This document shows positions 39,901 to 54,900 of a DNA stretch of 64,000 bases, piece after piece; the stretch's first letter is position 1; the number at the start of each line of letters is the position of its first letter. Made by a program: the position numbers and the translations under genes. Under the pieces are notes generated by a model that was not told where the DNA came from, did not search any database, and saw nothing but the letters and a program-made list of their open reading frames with translations. Location of the stretch: NCBI GenBank assembly GCA_030141605.1, contig JAQGDQ010000063.1, forward strand, positions 1-64,000, read 5' to 3'. This DNA comes from Tubiluchus corallicola. Taxonomy: Eukaryota > Priapulida > Priapulimorpha > Priapulimorphida > Tubiluchidae.

Positions 39901-42900
39901 TGAGATTTTTTGATTATTGATTAATGATTTACGCTCTTAGTGTATTACCTAACCAAGAAAACTTTGACCGGTTTTTGTAGCTCTGCTATTAAGCATTCGT
40001 TGTATGAAACGGAGTAGTCACTAGTGTTTCTATTCTTACTAAAGAAACTGTTTTTTCCGGAACGTGCGTGTCCATAAGCCAGACGCTGGAGTCTTGATTG
40101 TGGATATCTTGCTGGAATCTGGACAGTGGACATTTTGCCCCCAATTTCAACTCGAAACAATTCTATATTATCACGTGTTAAACGCGGTCACTAAATTGCC
40201 TGTACTAAAAGGCGGTCACTAAGTGTACTGATTGCCTACCCAAATATTAGCAAATTGATTACCTGTGATACTGTACTCCTGAGAGAAAATCAATTCAGTA
40301 GCACCTTGGGTAATGTAATTCAACGTAAAGCAAAATAATGAAATAATGTTACCTGAATCTCAAATTATCATTTTTGATTATACATTTCAATAATCGCGGA
40401 TTCAGTCTCCCATTAACCTATCCTGTAATATCAAAATTAGGATTGTAACTATTTACCCGAGATTTACGTTAGCGTCCAGAATATGATTACTCTTTCTCAA
40501 GTGCAGAATCTTTCTCGAATATTATTATCACTTCTCCCCAGGATGTTAATGTACTAACATTTGGAAACACGTGGATTAATGGGAAGCTGTGATTAAATTA
40601 AGGTTGCTCGTGAACATTTTTTCATCCAAGTTTGTTTTGAAAAGATTTCATAATGTACATTTTTTCAATCCTACATGCTGTTGTTGTTGTAGCTTTACTA
40701 TATATGTATATTTATTAGGAAACTTCAGCGTAGGTCTTCTCTATGCCGTAGTTTCTTGGAAGTTTTGACATTCCTTTTCTTATATGATCTTGGTGTTCTC
40801 ATGTCGCTAATCAAGTTGTGGTAATGAGTGTAGGTATCCCAGTCTTATCCAGATATTTACAAGATTTACAGGCATTGAACTATTGATCCAGGAAAGAATC
40901 ACACATGATTTAAAAACATCTGCTAGGAGTTTTGTTTCGCGGAGGATATATCATTTTCCCTAGGTCTGCTGTGCAAATGTTAACCCACCTCAACAGATGG
41001 TTCATTTTAAGAGTTGTGTTTTTTATTTCTCTTGTTAAATCACAGCGTCTCGAATGTTCGTCTCACAATATTCCTTTTTTTTCGTTTCTTTATGTCATGT
41101 GTTTTAGCCTAACGCGATGTAGGCCTGTTCAATTTTTTTTCTATATATGCGCAAATCTTTGTGGATCCAATCTTCTTGGCAGTAAATATATTACCTCAAA
41201 CTGTTTTTACTGTTTTGTCGTTCATGGTGATGAGTGAAAGTTTTCAGATACTGAGAATTATTGTGAGGTAATTCAGTATAACACATCAAGAAGCTGAGAC
41301 AAAACTAATATGTGTAAAATTAAGCTGAAATCCTTAGCCATTTTGTAGAACTTCCCGCTTTATTTGGATTTGTACGCAATGTGAAGTACTGTAAATGTCT
41401 TTGAATCTCTGAACTCGTACCTCAGTATGCTAGCACGCAGTTTGAAGCCCGCCCATTTTGTTATTTTTCCAACATGTATAATGATTTGTGCTAATGGCAT
41501 TCATGAGATCTGGGTTCATGTTGTTTAGGGAAATCCGGAAGATTATGTGGCAGAAATTTGTTGAAGCCCGGTAGAAAAATAGCTGATCACTCATACAGGG
41601 TCGCTGAGTCATCACCTCCCCTGCAGCATCCCTGTATGCGCAGTGAACTTGCTGGCTTCGTATATGAAGCGTGCGTTCAAAGTCTGCACAGTTACTACTT
41701 TAATGCTAGAGAGACTGGCTTCTTTGTAAACGTGATTTTCAGTTTGTGAAAGTGAAGCGGTTAGAAATATTTAGGTTTCATAAAGTGTTGATGAAGTCTG
41801 ATTTGGTTTGTTCTGTTCATTCTTTACTTACAGAATGTAGCTGTATCGAGTTATGTACAATAGCTTCATTGTAAAGTTTTGTTTTGTGATTTTTTGGCTT
41901 TTGTTGTTTTTAATGATCTTGACGGTCCTTTTAGGAGCATGCGGTGCGCACAAGAATAACACTCTCAGTCTGAAGCATCCAATTTTCATGTGCTTCGTTA
42001 TTAGAAAAAACAGAACACTACAAAATTTGCACAAAAGCACAATTTATTGGCACTTAGTCACGAACAGCTAGATAAAGAGTGCTACCATATGCTAAATTAT
42101 GGCTTACGCCCTAATCAGTAAAATATTGTTATAAAGTAAAATCGTAATGTGGTTAAGGTTAGAAATAATGGTAATTTGTAAAGATTTCAATGATTTAGTC
42201 TAGTCAGTTTCTTTTCTCGTAGTCCGCTTTGTATCGGTTTTCTTGAATGAAAGAAAGAAAGACGGTAGCCTATTTACGGAGAATCTGGGCGTTTTCTCTG
42301 GTCGTATGTTGATAACCGGAGGTTAGGAATACGCCTCTTCCGCTAGCTAATGATCGTGTTTATCTTACAGAATTGACCTGTACAGTTTGTGGATGTAGGA
42401 GGATGTTAGGTTGTTGATATCCATCAATCTGTCACCAATAATTTATTGACTGAATTTTATACTCGAGATCCCACAGTGTCTCCTGCACGGAAAACAATAA
42501 ACACTTTGTAGATTGGAGCGCCAGGCTCATATAAACGATTTACAGTTGAACTGTTCATCGTGATTAGTGTAGCATATGCCATCGACTTGAATGGTTCTGT
42601 TCGCATTTAACGCTTGCTAAGTACCGATAGCTGGATCTGTTTCACCTTGGACGTATACGTGTGTTACTATGGAAACCGCAAATGAACATGGTGTGCTTCC
42701 ACCTTTACCTCTTAGTAGTAACAAGTGTGCTAGAAATAACTTAGCTAGTCCAGTCACAAATGGACACAATGGCATTGTAAATGGGCAGAGGTCATACCAA
42801 AACCGAAAGCACTCTAATAAAAGACTGGTAACACCGCCAGCATCACCCACTGTGACACGCCGTGTAGATATGACATGGTATAAGACTATACATCGTCGAA

Positions 42901-45900
42901 ATTCCAAACCAAACATTTTGGATGATGATACTGAAAGCAGTACTTCTGAGGACTCCGAGGGGTTCGGCACTCCCTTTATCAACAGTATGTATTTTAATTT
43001 TAAAAAAATCTGTTACCATTTTTGGCAAGTGTTGTAGTAGTTTCCACTAGGGCTGGCCCAATCTTACTATGCATTTTAGGTCAATTCTGTAGATTTACTT
43101 TAATTTGGCTCTCAAATACCTTTAATACTAATTAATAGCATTTAAATTCTGTTCCCATTAGACCAATAATTTAAAAATAAAAGACTTGACTTTTTGGACA
43201 ACAGTTTGCCTAATTCTCGGAATTTATCGAACACTCTCGTATCACCTTTCTCCCTGTGAAAACTGATCGTTACCGTAACCGTAGTGCTATTTTGCTAGAT
43301 TCATTCATTGACTCTATCTGTCACGTATGAATAGTGCCTTGTTGACTTTGGACAGCTGACATCAAGGTTGTAAACGTGACATCTTTGACAAACATTCATG
43401 TACTAGAAATTTAAAGATGCTATCATTTACGTTACGTTCAACTAAATTTAAGATCAAATAATCGGTGCTAGTTTTGAATTGTATGGCAACGGATATGGTT
43501 GGAGTAGAACATATGGCAAGAGACAATAGTTCGTTTTCAACAGATCTCCTCTGTCTATTTAAAGCAAATCTTTGCATTAGTACAATTAAGTAGTGCGTCG
43601 AAGATAAGCATTATGTACTAATTGCACTTACTTCTCCAGTTACTGTAATTTATGACTTCTTATCTCTTCATCAGCGATTCGTGTAATTCCCGTTGGGTGT
43701 GTGTCTAGTCTCTCACCATAGCTTGACGCGTGACGGCTGTACTCGTTATACTTAGGGTGTTAGGGTGTGCTTATGGCTCATGTTAGGGTGTGTGTATGTA
43801 ACTGTATATAGGGCCTATTTCATTTGCGAATGATATAATTTTCTGGCAGCTGACATGACATTTATAATTGTCGGTCATGTAAATATTTTATAAATCTTGT
43901 TAAACATTGGTTTCAGCGTAACTTCACACAAATTTAAATACTTTGTACTAATGCAATAATAGTTCGTATGTTGTTTATTGGATTAACTGTTTCGTAATTG
44001 AAAATTATGATCGTGAATATATGTGAAAGTAAATTTAATTAATTAAAATTGTGAAAAACTTCGTGATAAACAGAATAATTAACTATAATTGTGTAGTTAT
44101 TGTTTTAGATGAGACCACATAAATAAAAGCTTCTCACTGCAGTTTGTCTGTTCTTCTCACCAGTAGGAGGCGCATGTAGATGCCCATGTGACTGTTGTGC
44201 AATTCCTTTTGTTGTATTTTTGTTATGTATTAATGATTCTAAAACATTCAGTGCCGTCAGGTAGTCAAGTTTTGCCTAAAGTTATCTTACTGTCAGCTGT
44301 TCCCTGTTTAAACGCTTTATTGGTCTATTGTATTCAAATTCTCTGAGAATCTCAGAAATGTACTTCCTACTAACATAGGTAAATAACATAGGATATGTGT
44401 ACACAAAATATATGCATGTAAGAGCTCCCTTCTAAGAATTAGTTTACTTTTATACTGCACTTTGTTTTCATGTAGTTTATATAATAACTTGTGCGCTTAT
44501 GAAAAATACTCGAGTTTTTGTAAAAGTCACTTATTTCTATAATGCTCAGTACCTGAGCACTACATAACGCTTAGGTAGTTTGATTGCGACAGGTCTCGGA
44601 TGAAATGCTGCATTTTTATTACAGACAGATTCTAAAAGTTGCCCACTTCGTTGTTTGTACTGGGCAACTAATTCTGTACAAGTGAAGATGAACTTTATAA
44701 TAGTGTATACAGACATGCAATGGCAAAAAGCTGTGTAAAATAATTTGGAAATATTAAGACCAAGTCATCGTAATCACTAATTTCCAAATATTCATAACGT
44801 ATACTTTGCTCAAAGTGCTTGTAAGTGTATTATAAATAGATAAAATTCACATTACATTGTAAAGCATGATGGTGAAAGTCGCTTACATTATTTTGGACTT
44901 TGCCTATACGTGTCTTCGTTAAGATGGATTATTTCAATTTAATTAAAGTAATTAAGTTGTAATTATGTTGTTGCCACAATAAACACATGCGGTGCTCTCT
45001 TAATGTCCAAATTAAAACTATTGTTCTCCGTTTGCTAACTTTTCTCATATACAGATTTGATGTAATGCCACATAATTGTAAATTTATCAATTATTTATTT
45101 ATTTTGTCTTAGGGGCGCTTTGGTCAAAACGGTTTGTTGTAGATCTTGACATTGCGCATGCGTACTTACTAATTAATTTAAATAAGGACTACTGATTAAT
45201 AATTAAACGCTTTCTCTCCACCTAATGCAGTTGCTTAGATCTTTCTCATTTTATTTCTAGCCAGGAAGCCACTCCTGTTTGCAGTGATCAGTAAAGCGTG
45301 AAATTAAGCCATGTTGTGGATTGAATTGTTGTTGATTTGATCTTTGTTGATTGTGCTTTTAATAGAATTATATTGTAAATGACTAACTTGACCCCTCAAG
45401 GCTGAAGCGAGCAGGATAAATTGTTAATTTTGTTCCCTGAAAATGTGTTTGATCAGACTTTGAATTTACAGGTACGTCATTTAGAAAATGTTAACAACAT
45501 CGGTTTTAACATGACAAAAATCATGGCAAAATGTTAGGACAATTAATTCGATTAGTATACAATGTATTTTGAATGTTAAAGTAATCTGGAGTGATGCCGG
45601 TAACTGCCACTACGCGACGCCTCAGTAGACGATATGAATTTTTGACCGACCCAGTGGAAATAGTTAATTATCAATGGCAAATGATGAAACAAGATGTACT
45701 ATTCGAATGCAGGTGTGAGTAGGTTCCAGCAGAGTTTATGCACAAGTGTGCCTGCTCATGCACAGTGTGCGTTGTGCACAACCATACTAGCGGCACTATA
45801 GTTACAACAAGGAGCTGAGTACTTGAGAGACTATGTCCATTGCTGTTACATATTTCATTAGTATATCATAAACCATAAGTTAACTAAAAAACTGCTTTAA

Positions 45901-48900
45901 TAACCTTTACACAGCACAATAATAATATATGGCAAAAACATTTCGACAGTCTTTATCAGTTTGGTGGAGCACAGAACTGAAATTAAGATGTTCTAAAGAT
46001 TGTGATGACATCTGCTTATAATTCAAGCAGCCACAACAGCCAGTGAGAATGCCATTTTATTGAAGACTAGCATCCATCAATTTGCACGTTTCGAAAAAGA
46101 GCAACTACAACAGTCACTGAGAATATCATTTTATTGAAGACTGGCAAACGTCTGATACTAATCGTCAACGTCTGAATTCTGTGGTTATTGTAGCCGTTTT
46201 AATTATAAGCTGATATCATCACAATCTGTAGTCATCTTTTAAATTCAACATTATTTGTGCTCCGACAAACTGTTGAATGGCTTGGAAACGGCTTTGTGTA
46301 TATATTATTATTGTGCCTTGTAAGGGCTGTTGAAGCAGTTTTTTGTTTAATTTGTTGATTTATGATAGTGGAACTCAAAAATGTTTGTTCATTCAGTTTT
46401 TATTTACAATTTGTAGTCTTCATGTGCCAAGTCCGGACTGCGAATATCACTTTTTGTAGACGAAATCTTATCTTACACGAATTCTTAATTTTTCCTTTGC
46501 ACACAAATCATTGGTTTTACACAAACAATTACCGTTATTTTTCATCTCTTTTTTTTACACAAGACTGGTGTGCATTGTCATTGTGTGTCCTGTTTCATAA
46601 TGTCTCAGTCTCTGCATGTTCCACAGGGTTATTGGGGATTTGTGCTTGTTTTTGCGTAGTGCATTGCATATTGTCAGTCACAATTTGTCATTTTTCCATG
46701 AATTTCTAGGTTTCTGATAAAAATATAGAAAAACATCATTATTTTTATCATATTAGTTTTTGGACTGTTAAAAATATAGTATATATGAGGTAATAAGAAA
46801 ACTGGTATTTCTTGTATTTTGGTCCTTTTGACTGATAGTTATTAAATAACTTGTTACACATCTTTTTTGCAAGCATTTATATCCTGTTAATTCTGCAAGT
46901 GGCCAGTATACTTTTTGCAAATGTGCAACTTAACTATTTTGATCATGTTTTTTTATTTTGTTTAGGTGGTGAAACGCTCAAATCTAAATTTGAGAGATTT
47001 GAACATGCAGCAGAGTTTGATAAAAAAAAGGAAGAGGAGAGGCGAGAGCTTCAAAGAATCAAATCAGATGCTGCAAGACGCGTGCGTATGCCTTTGAGGT
47101 AAGTGACGCTACCGTGACATCACAAAAACGTCATTAATTTTGGTCCCATTTTTATGAACTTTTACTCCAAGACTATAGTAGCTTGTTATATATATATATA
47201 TATAGTCATTTCAAAACAAATATCAAAAAGCAATATATGAATCTTGAAAACATTGGATGAAAGCTATTATATGATAATACTTTCTCAACAGAATAACTTG
47301 CTGTTTTATACGAGAACTTGTTTATTCCATCATAAAAAAACTCATAATAGTTTGTAACTTTGTGTTTTGCAAGCAAATGGAGTTAAAAACAAGAAGAGTT
47401 TTGTAATGGAACTTTGGGAAGGAAGTGTGGCCTTCAGCAAACCTGTTCATTATTTGATAAGACCTTGAGCTGTTATCATCAATAATCGTTCAATATAAAC
47501 TCATCAAATGTAAGACGTCAATAGCAGGGTGGCCATATCCAGGGGATCTTTCAGTTGTGATTCCATAGATTGCTCATCGAGTATTATAGGAGTATTGTGG
47601 TTTTTCTTGTTATTCCCATCCAGCAATATCCCATACGTTTTGTCAACTTTCTCTTCCCGTCACTCTTTTTCTTGTTTAGGGTTCCCCATTGACCTTGAGT
47701 TCCTGATTGCTTTGCCACAATCCGCTTTTAAGGTCTGTAGATCATCCTAGTTTATTAGTTTGTATAACGCGAAGTCGGTGTGTTTGGTTGAGGAACTGTT
47801 TGTTCGTTTCTCCTGTTTGTTCGCCAGTTTATGGTCGTTTGCGCACGTCATTAAATCTAGTTAATTTGATGATGTGACGCCACTGTCGCTCTCTTCATTC
47901 GATGTGCAAACTTTCGTGCATATCTGCGTGTAAAATGTGAATTTTTGTTCGATTGCATCAATAATATTAGAAGGTGAATGTCTCCTTTGTGCAAAGACGT
48001 GATTTCTCGTTGACCCAAGATGGAAGTTTAATTAGCATTAAATAGTGTTGACTGCTATTGTGTGCAAATCGCTTGAGAAATCTAGTAGCACCTCTATATG
48101 TGTGGCGTACCAATTTTGTGTTAATTCCATCTAATAGCTGTAATCATTGTAATCAAACGGCTTTTGCGTGATCGAATGGCAAGTCCTGAGAAGTACGTTT
48201 GATTTTTAGCAATGTCTGTCGGATATTTTACTGTATAAACCTCTACAAATTACTTTCTCAAAATTTTAAGCAATCGCAGTATTGTGTATCTTAGTAGCTG
48301 CACTGAATAATTAATCTTTTCTCTATTAAATTTTATTACGTTTTGGTTGTTATGAATACGAATAGAAAATCGGACAGTATTTTCGTATGTTCTTTTAACT
48401 TGAAATTTTGCTACTTGTTATAACCCTACTGACACCCTACTGACTTTATTCGGAATACTTTTTTTTCTTATTCTATAAGGTAAACCCACCTTTTATTTTG
48501 CAAAATTGTTCAGCTTGGCAGATGTCGAAGGCTAGGCGTAACAGCGAGTTGAGTTAGCTGCTTTAATATGCTTTAAAATCAATTATTTATAAGCAACTAC
48601 TGAACGGTAGATGTGTGATTCCATCGTCTTTTCATTTCAATGACTTTGCTTTTCATTCTTGCGTGATACGTGCCTAGCAAGCGTTTTTAAATTAGAGTTT
48701 AATCAGCTGAAATTAGCAACTTTGTAAAAGAATCCAGGCAAGCAAGCAAAAATCAGCCATCACATTTTAAAAAGAAACCAGTAACCAGAGAATTCAGCAT
48801 AAACTTTGTTTGCATGGTGTTAAGTTGACAAGTTAATTTTGTCGATGATTTGTCTTGTTTTTTGAACGTTTGTGACGTATGTTGCGCAGAAACTCACGCA

Positions 48901-51900
48901 AATATGCAATCAGTTCTGCGTCAAATTAACTATCTCAGTACAGTATCGTGGCATTAATTACCTGATTCTCTGGCATCGACTGGGATGACGCGTTACCTGC
49001 CTGGCAGCCTCATCTGTACGTCACGTGATCAGCGGAGTTATTACCTTGGATTCAAGGGGACGGGGATGACCCAACTTTCGTCAAAAGTGATAATTTAGTA
49101 TTAACATTTTTATAATTTTCGTAGTAAAGTTATTGTAAATGTTTTTGCTTCATCAAGCTTGCTGTAACACATTAGCGTTGTAAGCCCAGGGTTGCTTTTG
49201 TGGTTGCTAACACCGCTTGCTGCCATGATTTGCTATCAATTATTGATGCACACATTAAAAATTCACATTTATCAGCGCAGCTGTGGAAGTGAGTTCCTTC
49301 ACAGTACATTTACATGGCGGTGTAGTGTAACATGGCGAGGTGTACCTGTGCGTAGTTTCTAGTACCTTGTTTTTTACGTGCTGATAGCTAATCGATCACC
49401 ATGGCGGAATCTTTGAAGATTCTTCTCAGCAGTCCAACAATGATTATCTGATTTAATGTGGAAGGCGAAGTGAGGGCTTCGTTCCCACCTCAGTGCGGTT
49501 TACTTATAAACAGTTAGAGACCAACATGAATAAATCAAAATCACTTTATAGAGGACAAGGCAAAGTCAAGTGCATGTGTGTAAAATGCCTCTTGAGGTCT
49601 GATTTTTGTTTTCATGTTATTTTTGAAGAAAATCTATGTTTTCTGTGTTTTGTAAAATTCTCGTAGTACCTTTATGTTTTAAGAGCCACCAAAACCATTT
49701 TGCTTCTTTGCATTTTGCTTTGTAAATGCTTGCCATTTGCTAACATTAGCAATTGTTTTTCACTGTGGACATGTTTGACTTAAGTTTTGTCTATAACATG
49801 ACGCTGACATATATTTTGGCAAGTCTATAAAATTTCATTACAACAAGAAGGTAAAAATAATCGACTTTGTCTCTCTCAAATTAAACCTAATTAAAACATC
49901 TATTAAAATCAGTGAACATGTTTTAGATTGCTTTCTAATGAAGGTGATGAGGAGCCTGCAGAGGTCAATGGAACGAGCGCTGATGATGAGGTTAGTGAGC
50001 TACCTTTGACAAAATTTTCATTTATTTTTCTATTGATCGTTATTTCGATACTAATTATGAAGTTATTGATTAGCAATGTTTTCTGCTCAGTTTGCTGGTC
50101 ATGCAAAACCGCTATAGGACCTTAACAAAGTATCTGTTGGTAACATAATGCTTTTATGGTAACTCTATAGTGTGCATGCAACCCAATGTCACTGTTATCT
50201 CTATGGCAGTGTGTAATTCACGTGAATAGATCCGTGACACCTTGGCGACCAGTCGCCAAGCATTAAATGGTCAATTAATCCCATGGAAGTAATTTCAGTT
50301 AGTATTTCTTAAAATCGTGCTCTCCTGAGTTATTGTCAGTATTCTCATTTGATTTGTAAATGTGAGAGCTTATTACCCATCTTTATATTTTATTAGAATA
50401 TAGTCATTCAATATGTAGGTCAGCTGCACAACACTTGCTATTCATTATATGAAATAGGGTTGGATTTAGATCTTGGGGTGTCTGGAGCACTTCAGATTGG
50501 GGGAAAAACATAAAACATGAAGTTAGCAATTGCCCAACAATCACCCCCCCCCCCCCATAAATCTGGCCCTGCTTGACATTAAAATTAAAGTATTTCCCAA
50601 GTCTTGATCATTCAATGAGAAAAATTGTCATCGATAGTCCTATACTGCTTTATTTTGTTGGAAAATCTCACAATATTAGCATTAAAATTAAGACTAATCT
50701 GGCAATATGATCTCAAAGTAGATCTTGTTGTGAGAAAATCTGTTAATTTTGATAATATGTATTGTGAAGTAAACCTTGATAATGTGAAAAACAGCAGCAG
50801 AAATAAAATTGTTTTATGTGTCTTAATTTGGTTGCATATTTTCTGCTGTTTGTTTTGGATTTTTTGACATTTATTATAGATATTACTTTCTTGTAGGATA
50901 TAATACCTTGTGCAGAGTTGTCATCTCTTAAGTCTAAGTTTGAGATGGGAATTGAAGAGAAGCAAGTAAAGAAATCTGTAGAACAAATCAAGTACGAAGG
51001 ATTGACAAACATAAAAGGGAAATTTGAAGGAGGTCCAGCAGATGACTCTGAGGAGAAAAAAGCTGCACATAAACAACAACAATTGCAGGTCTGTAGATGT
51101 CTTATGTTTCATAAAATTTTTGAACTAAAAGCTAGTTCTTTTGTACTTAAATCATATTTAGGCTGTGCACAACATTATTGGTACTTGGCACATTGTTATT
51201 TACTAACTAGTTTTCTATCATTTGTAAAAATGTTTTGCTAGTATATTGCATGATGTTGATGTATTGTGAAGTACAGCACCTTTCTGTTACCTTGTGTAAG
51301 TCACATACTACATTACTTTCTACTTTTCAGTTTGAGTTTTTTATGTTTGTCAGTTTTTAATGTGAATCTGTATGGAAATGCTATATTTCCTAGCTGTGGC
51401 TAATGTGAATGTGCTACTTTTTAGGAGGAATTTGAACGACTGAAAGCTGAACGAGCAAAAATGGGTGACTTAGATTATGTTCCAGAAGTGCAAAATGAGA
51501 TTGTTGAAGTTGAAAAAGAGCTGAGGGCTATCAAAGAGACAAAAAGTATCCTGGCAAAATTTAAAACAATGGAAAGCCTGCAAGATGAGGTAGGAGCTGA
51601 GCATGGAATGCAAACAAATGATATGCGTGTACCAGAAGAACAACTGCATGAAATAATAACTCCTGTCAGTATAGATGGCATGCTCGAGCAAGATGAAGCT
51701 ACGCGTGTTAAACAAACAAAACGACAGGCTATAGCCAAATTTAAAGATTTAGAAAGTGGTGTGAATACTAACATGCATGCTAATGTGGACATTAAACCAT
51801 TTTCATCAGATAGTGAATCAGATACTGAAAGTACTCAGGAAAAAGAAAAAAACCGATTAGCAGAGCTAGAAAAAATGGCCTTGTATGCTCAAGAAACAAA

Positions 51901-54900
51901 ACGGACTGCCCTAGAAAGGTTTAAATCCCTAGAAAGTGGCCTTATTAGTACTGATGATACCTGTGATAGTTATGCGATTCCTCCTATAAGGTCAATTACG
52001 CCACCCCCAGACTTTCGAGGCTATAGTGAAGAAAATGAGGAGGAAGAAGTTGGTGCAAAGCAAACAGAACTGGAAAGAGAGAAAGAACTTGCTGAAGCTA
52101 AAGCTTTTGCCCAAAAAACAAAGCGGGCTGCACTTGAACGATTCAAAAACATAGAAGCAGGTTTAGAAACTGAAGCTAATAATGACAATTCTACAGCACC
52201 ACCACCTTTACGTACCATCACACCTCCACTCGAAAGTGGATACAACTTTGATGGTGATGGTGATAATGTGGAAGAAACAGATCTAAACGTTATAGAATCA
52301 CTGAGAGAGAAAGAAATAGAAGAAACAAAAGCTTTAGCACATGAATCAAGGAAAGCAGCCCTGGCTAGATTTAAATTATTAGAAACAAATGCTGCAAAAA
52401 CATCACAGAGATCACATTCTCCATCAAAATGGCATGTAAATATACCTTATCAGCAAAAATCCAGTTCTGCCGTATTATTGGACAAAGATAACGGTGGCGT
52501 AGATGTGGCTTCTGCTGAAATCGATGCTATCACAAATGTGGATGATGCTTTGGTATATGTGAAAGGAACGCGACAAGCAGCTCTGGAAGTATTCAGTTCC
52601 ATTCAAATTCAAGAAAATGAGAACAAAAAGAAAAATGTACCTCCACCAGTAAGATCTATCACGCCACCTCCAGACTATGTGGCTCCTATTGATCTAGAGC
52701 TACCACCAGAAAGAAATGAGATACTAGAACAGAAACCAAAAGAAAAAGAATTAACTGAAATCAGTGGTTATGCTCATGCAACTAAAGTCGCTGCTCTGGA
52801 AAGATTTCGAATGTGGGAATCTGGAAAACATGAAATACAGAATGTGGCCAATAATAAAGAAGCACTACCACCAGTGCGTTGCATTACCCCACCTCCGGAG
52901 GGTGCACAATTACAAAATCTAATTTCAGAAAGTTCAGACACAGAAAGTGGAGCAGAAGATGAAGATATAAAGAAAACACTGGAGTTTGCCAGAGGAACAA
53001 AGCAATCAGCCTTACAACGTTTTCAATCTTTGGAGCAAGGATTAATAAATGATGAACAACCAGCAAGAATGGATCCACCCCCAATAAGAAGCATCACTCC
53101 TCCACCTGACTGCAATGCCTACTTGGCAGATTCAGACTCTGCCAATTCTGATGATGATCGAGATGAAAAGGAAAAAGAGCTAAAGGAAACCTTAGATTGT
53201 GCTAGAGAAACTAAGCAGGCAGCACTGCAAGTGTTTCAGAGACTACAGTCCGCCGAAAGACCAAAAAAGGCTGCACCGGCGTTTCATCGTATAACACCAC
53301 CTCCAGATGACAATCTTGATTCTGGTGTTGAAGATCTTCACTCAACTCTTGAACTTGCTCCAGAAAGAGAGCCAGTTGATATGGATCCTGAAGACAGAAA
53401 AGTTATTGAACAAGTTAGGGAAACTAAACAAATAGCACTAGAACGTTTCAAATCTTTAGAAAGCAGCGTGTCGCGAGGTGCCGACTACTCCCAGTCGCCT
53501 TCGCAGGTTAATCACACGGACAAATACATCAAAGTGCCAAACCGATCTCGAAGTACAAGTGGTGAATCCGGGTCCATTTCTCTTCCATCTCATCAGGATC
53601 AAGTGGAGAGGATTAGTGAAGTGATGGTTGTCAATGATCAACATCATCATGAAAGCAGTACACATGAAATGAGCTTAGACGTACTAGAAGAATTAGAACA
53701 GGTAAAACAAAGCCACACTGTTAATTCTGTAAAAGATGTTTTTCAAGGTCATCAAGAACACAATAACCCAAATCATTCTGAAGAAACTTTGAGAAAGGTT
53801 TTACAAGAAATAGAGCTCGTTGCACTAGAGCAACCTCGCCCGGTAAGTCCACCACGCCCAAAACCCAGACGGCATGTGTCCAAACAAGATGCGATACTAA
53901 GTGAGTGTAACAACATAAAAGAATCTAAATTAGCTGCTTTGGAAAGGTTTAAAATTCTCGAACAAAAGAATAAACCTAGTTTAGATAAAAAGTTGAGTAA
54001 GTCTTTGCCTGCTTTTAACTCGACTCATTGGGAGCGAGATGTTGAAATCATAAGCAAGGAGCATTAGTATGCAATTTTACTGCTGACTGATAAGCCATTT
54101 ATAAAATGATATCATGCTCCTTGAGCTTTCTAATTAACTATTAATAATAATTGAGTAACAATAATAATAATAGCTCAGCATGGGACCAAGTCCGATATCA
54201 TCATCATGCCATTACCTGGGCCTTGAATTGTAACTAATTTAAATATGTAGGACAAAAATAGGTCTCATAAGCAAGAAAGTGTTTATGTAGATTATAAATA
54301 TACATTATTAATACAGAAATATGATATTTTAGTCTTTTTTATACAAATCGGACAATTACATTTTGTAAATATAGTAGTAGTGATCGGGAGTCTTTTAATG
54401 GGTCAGTAACTATGTAAATTATTCTATGCAATCTCATTTGTGCAACACCTTTTTTTATTTATATGCAAATGTATCACTTGCTTCACGCTTGTACTGTGTA
54501 TTTACTGTTATCTTATTTACTGGCAGAAATTCATGCATAAATATTACAACAAAGTGCTATTAGCGTTTGTTTTTACTATAAAATTTTGTCCTATGATCAT
54601 TATTCAATTTAAATTCAATATACTAGTCATATTGCTAGACCATTTTCCTGCTTTGTGTTTAGGGTGCATTGTCAGTTTCTCTAACTAAGTTAAGGACTAC
54701 TGACGTATCATTTCCGCCTATAAAAATTGTAATAATAGTTTATTTTGCAAGTTTCAGATTGTTATTATCTAGTAAATGACAATGAATTCTGGTAATATTG
54801 CTACATTTGACATTTCAACATTATTGTTTCATATCTTGCAAATAATTTAACAAAAATGTCTTTATCTAAGTTAGGTCATTTGTTATTAGTAAAATTGTGT

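Noticed and set aside
46362-46709. 115-codon frame after the palindromic element
   Set aside because: It is Phe/Cys-rich, typical of T-rich intron DNA, and has no splice sites linking it to the gene.
51470-53665. Minus-strand frames opposite the repeat exon
   Set aside because: They are shadows of the strongly biased repeat coding strand.
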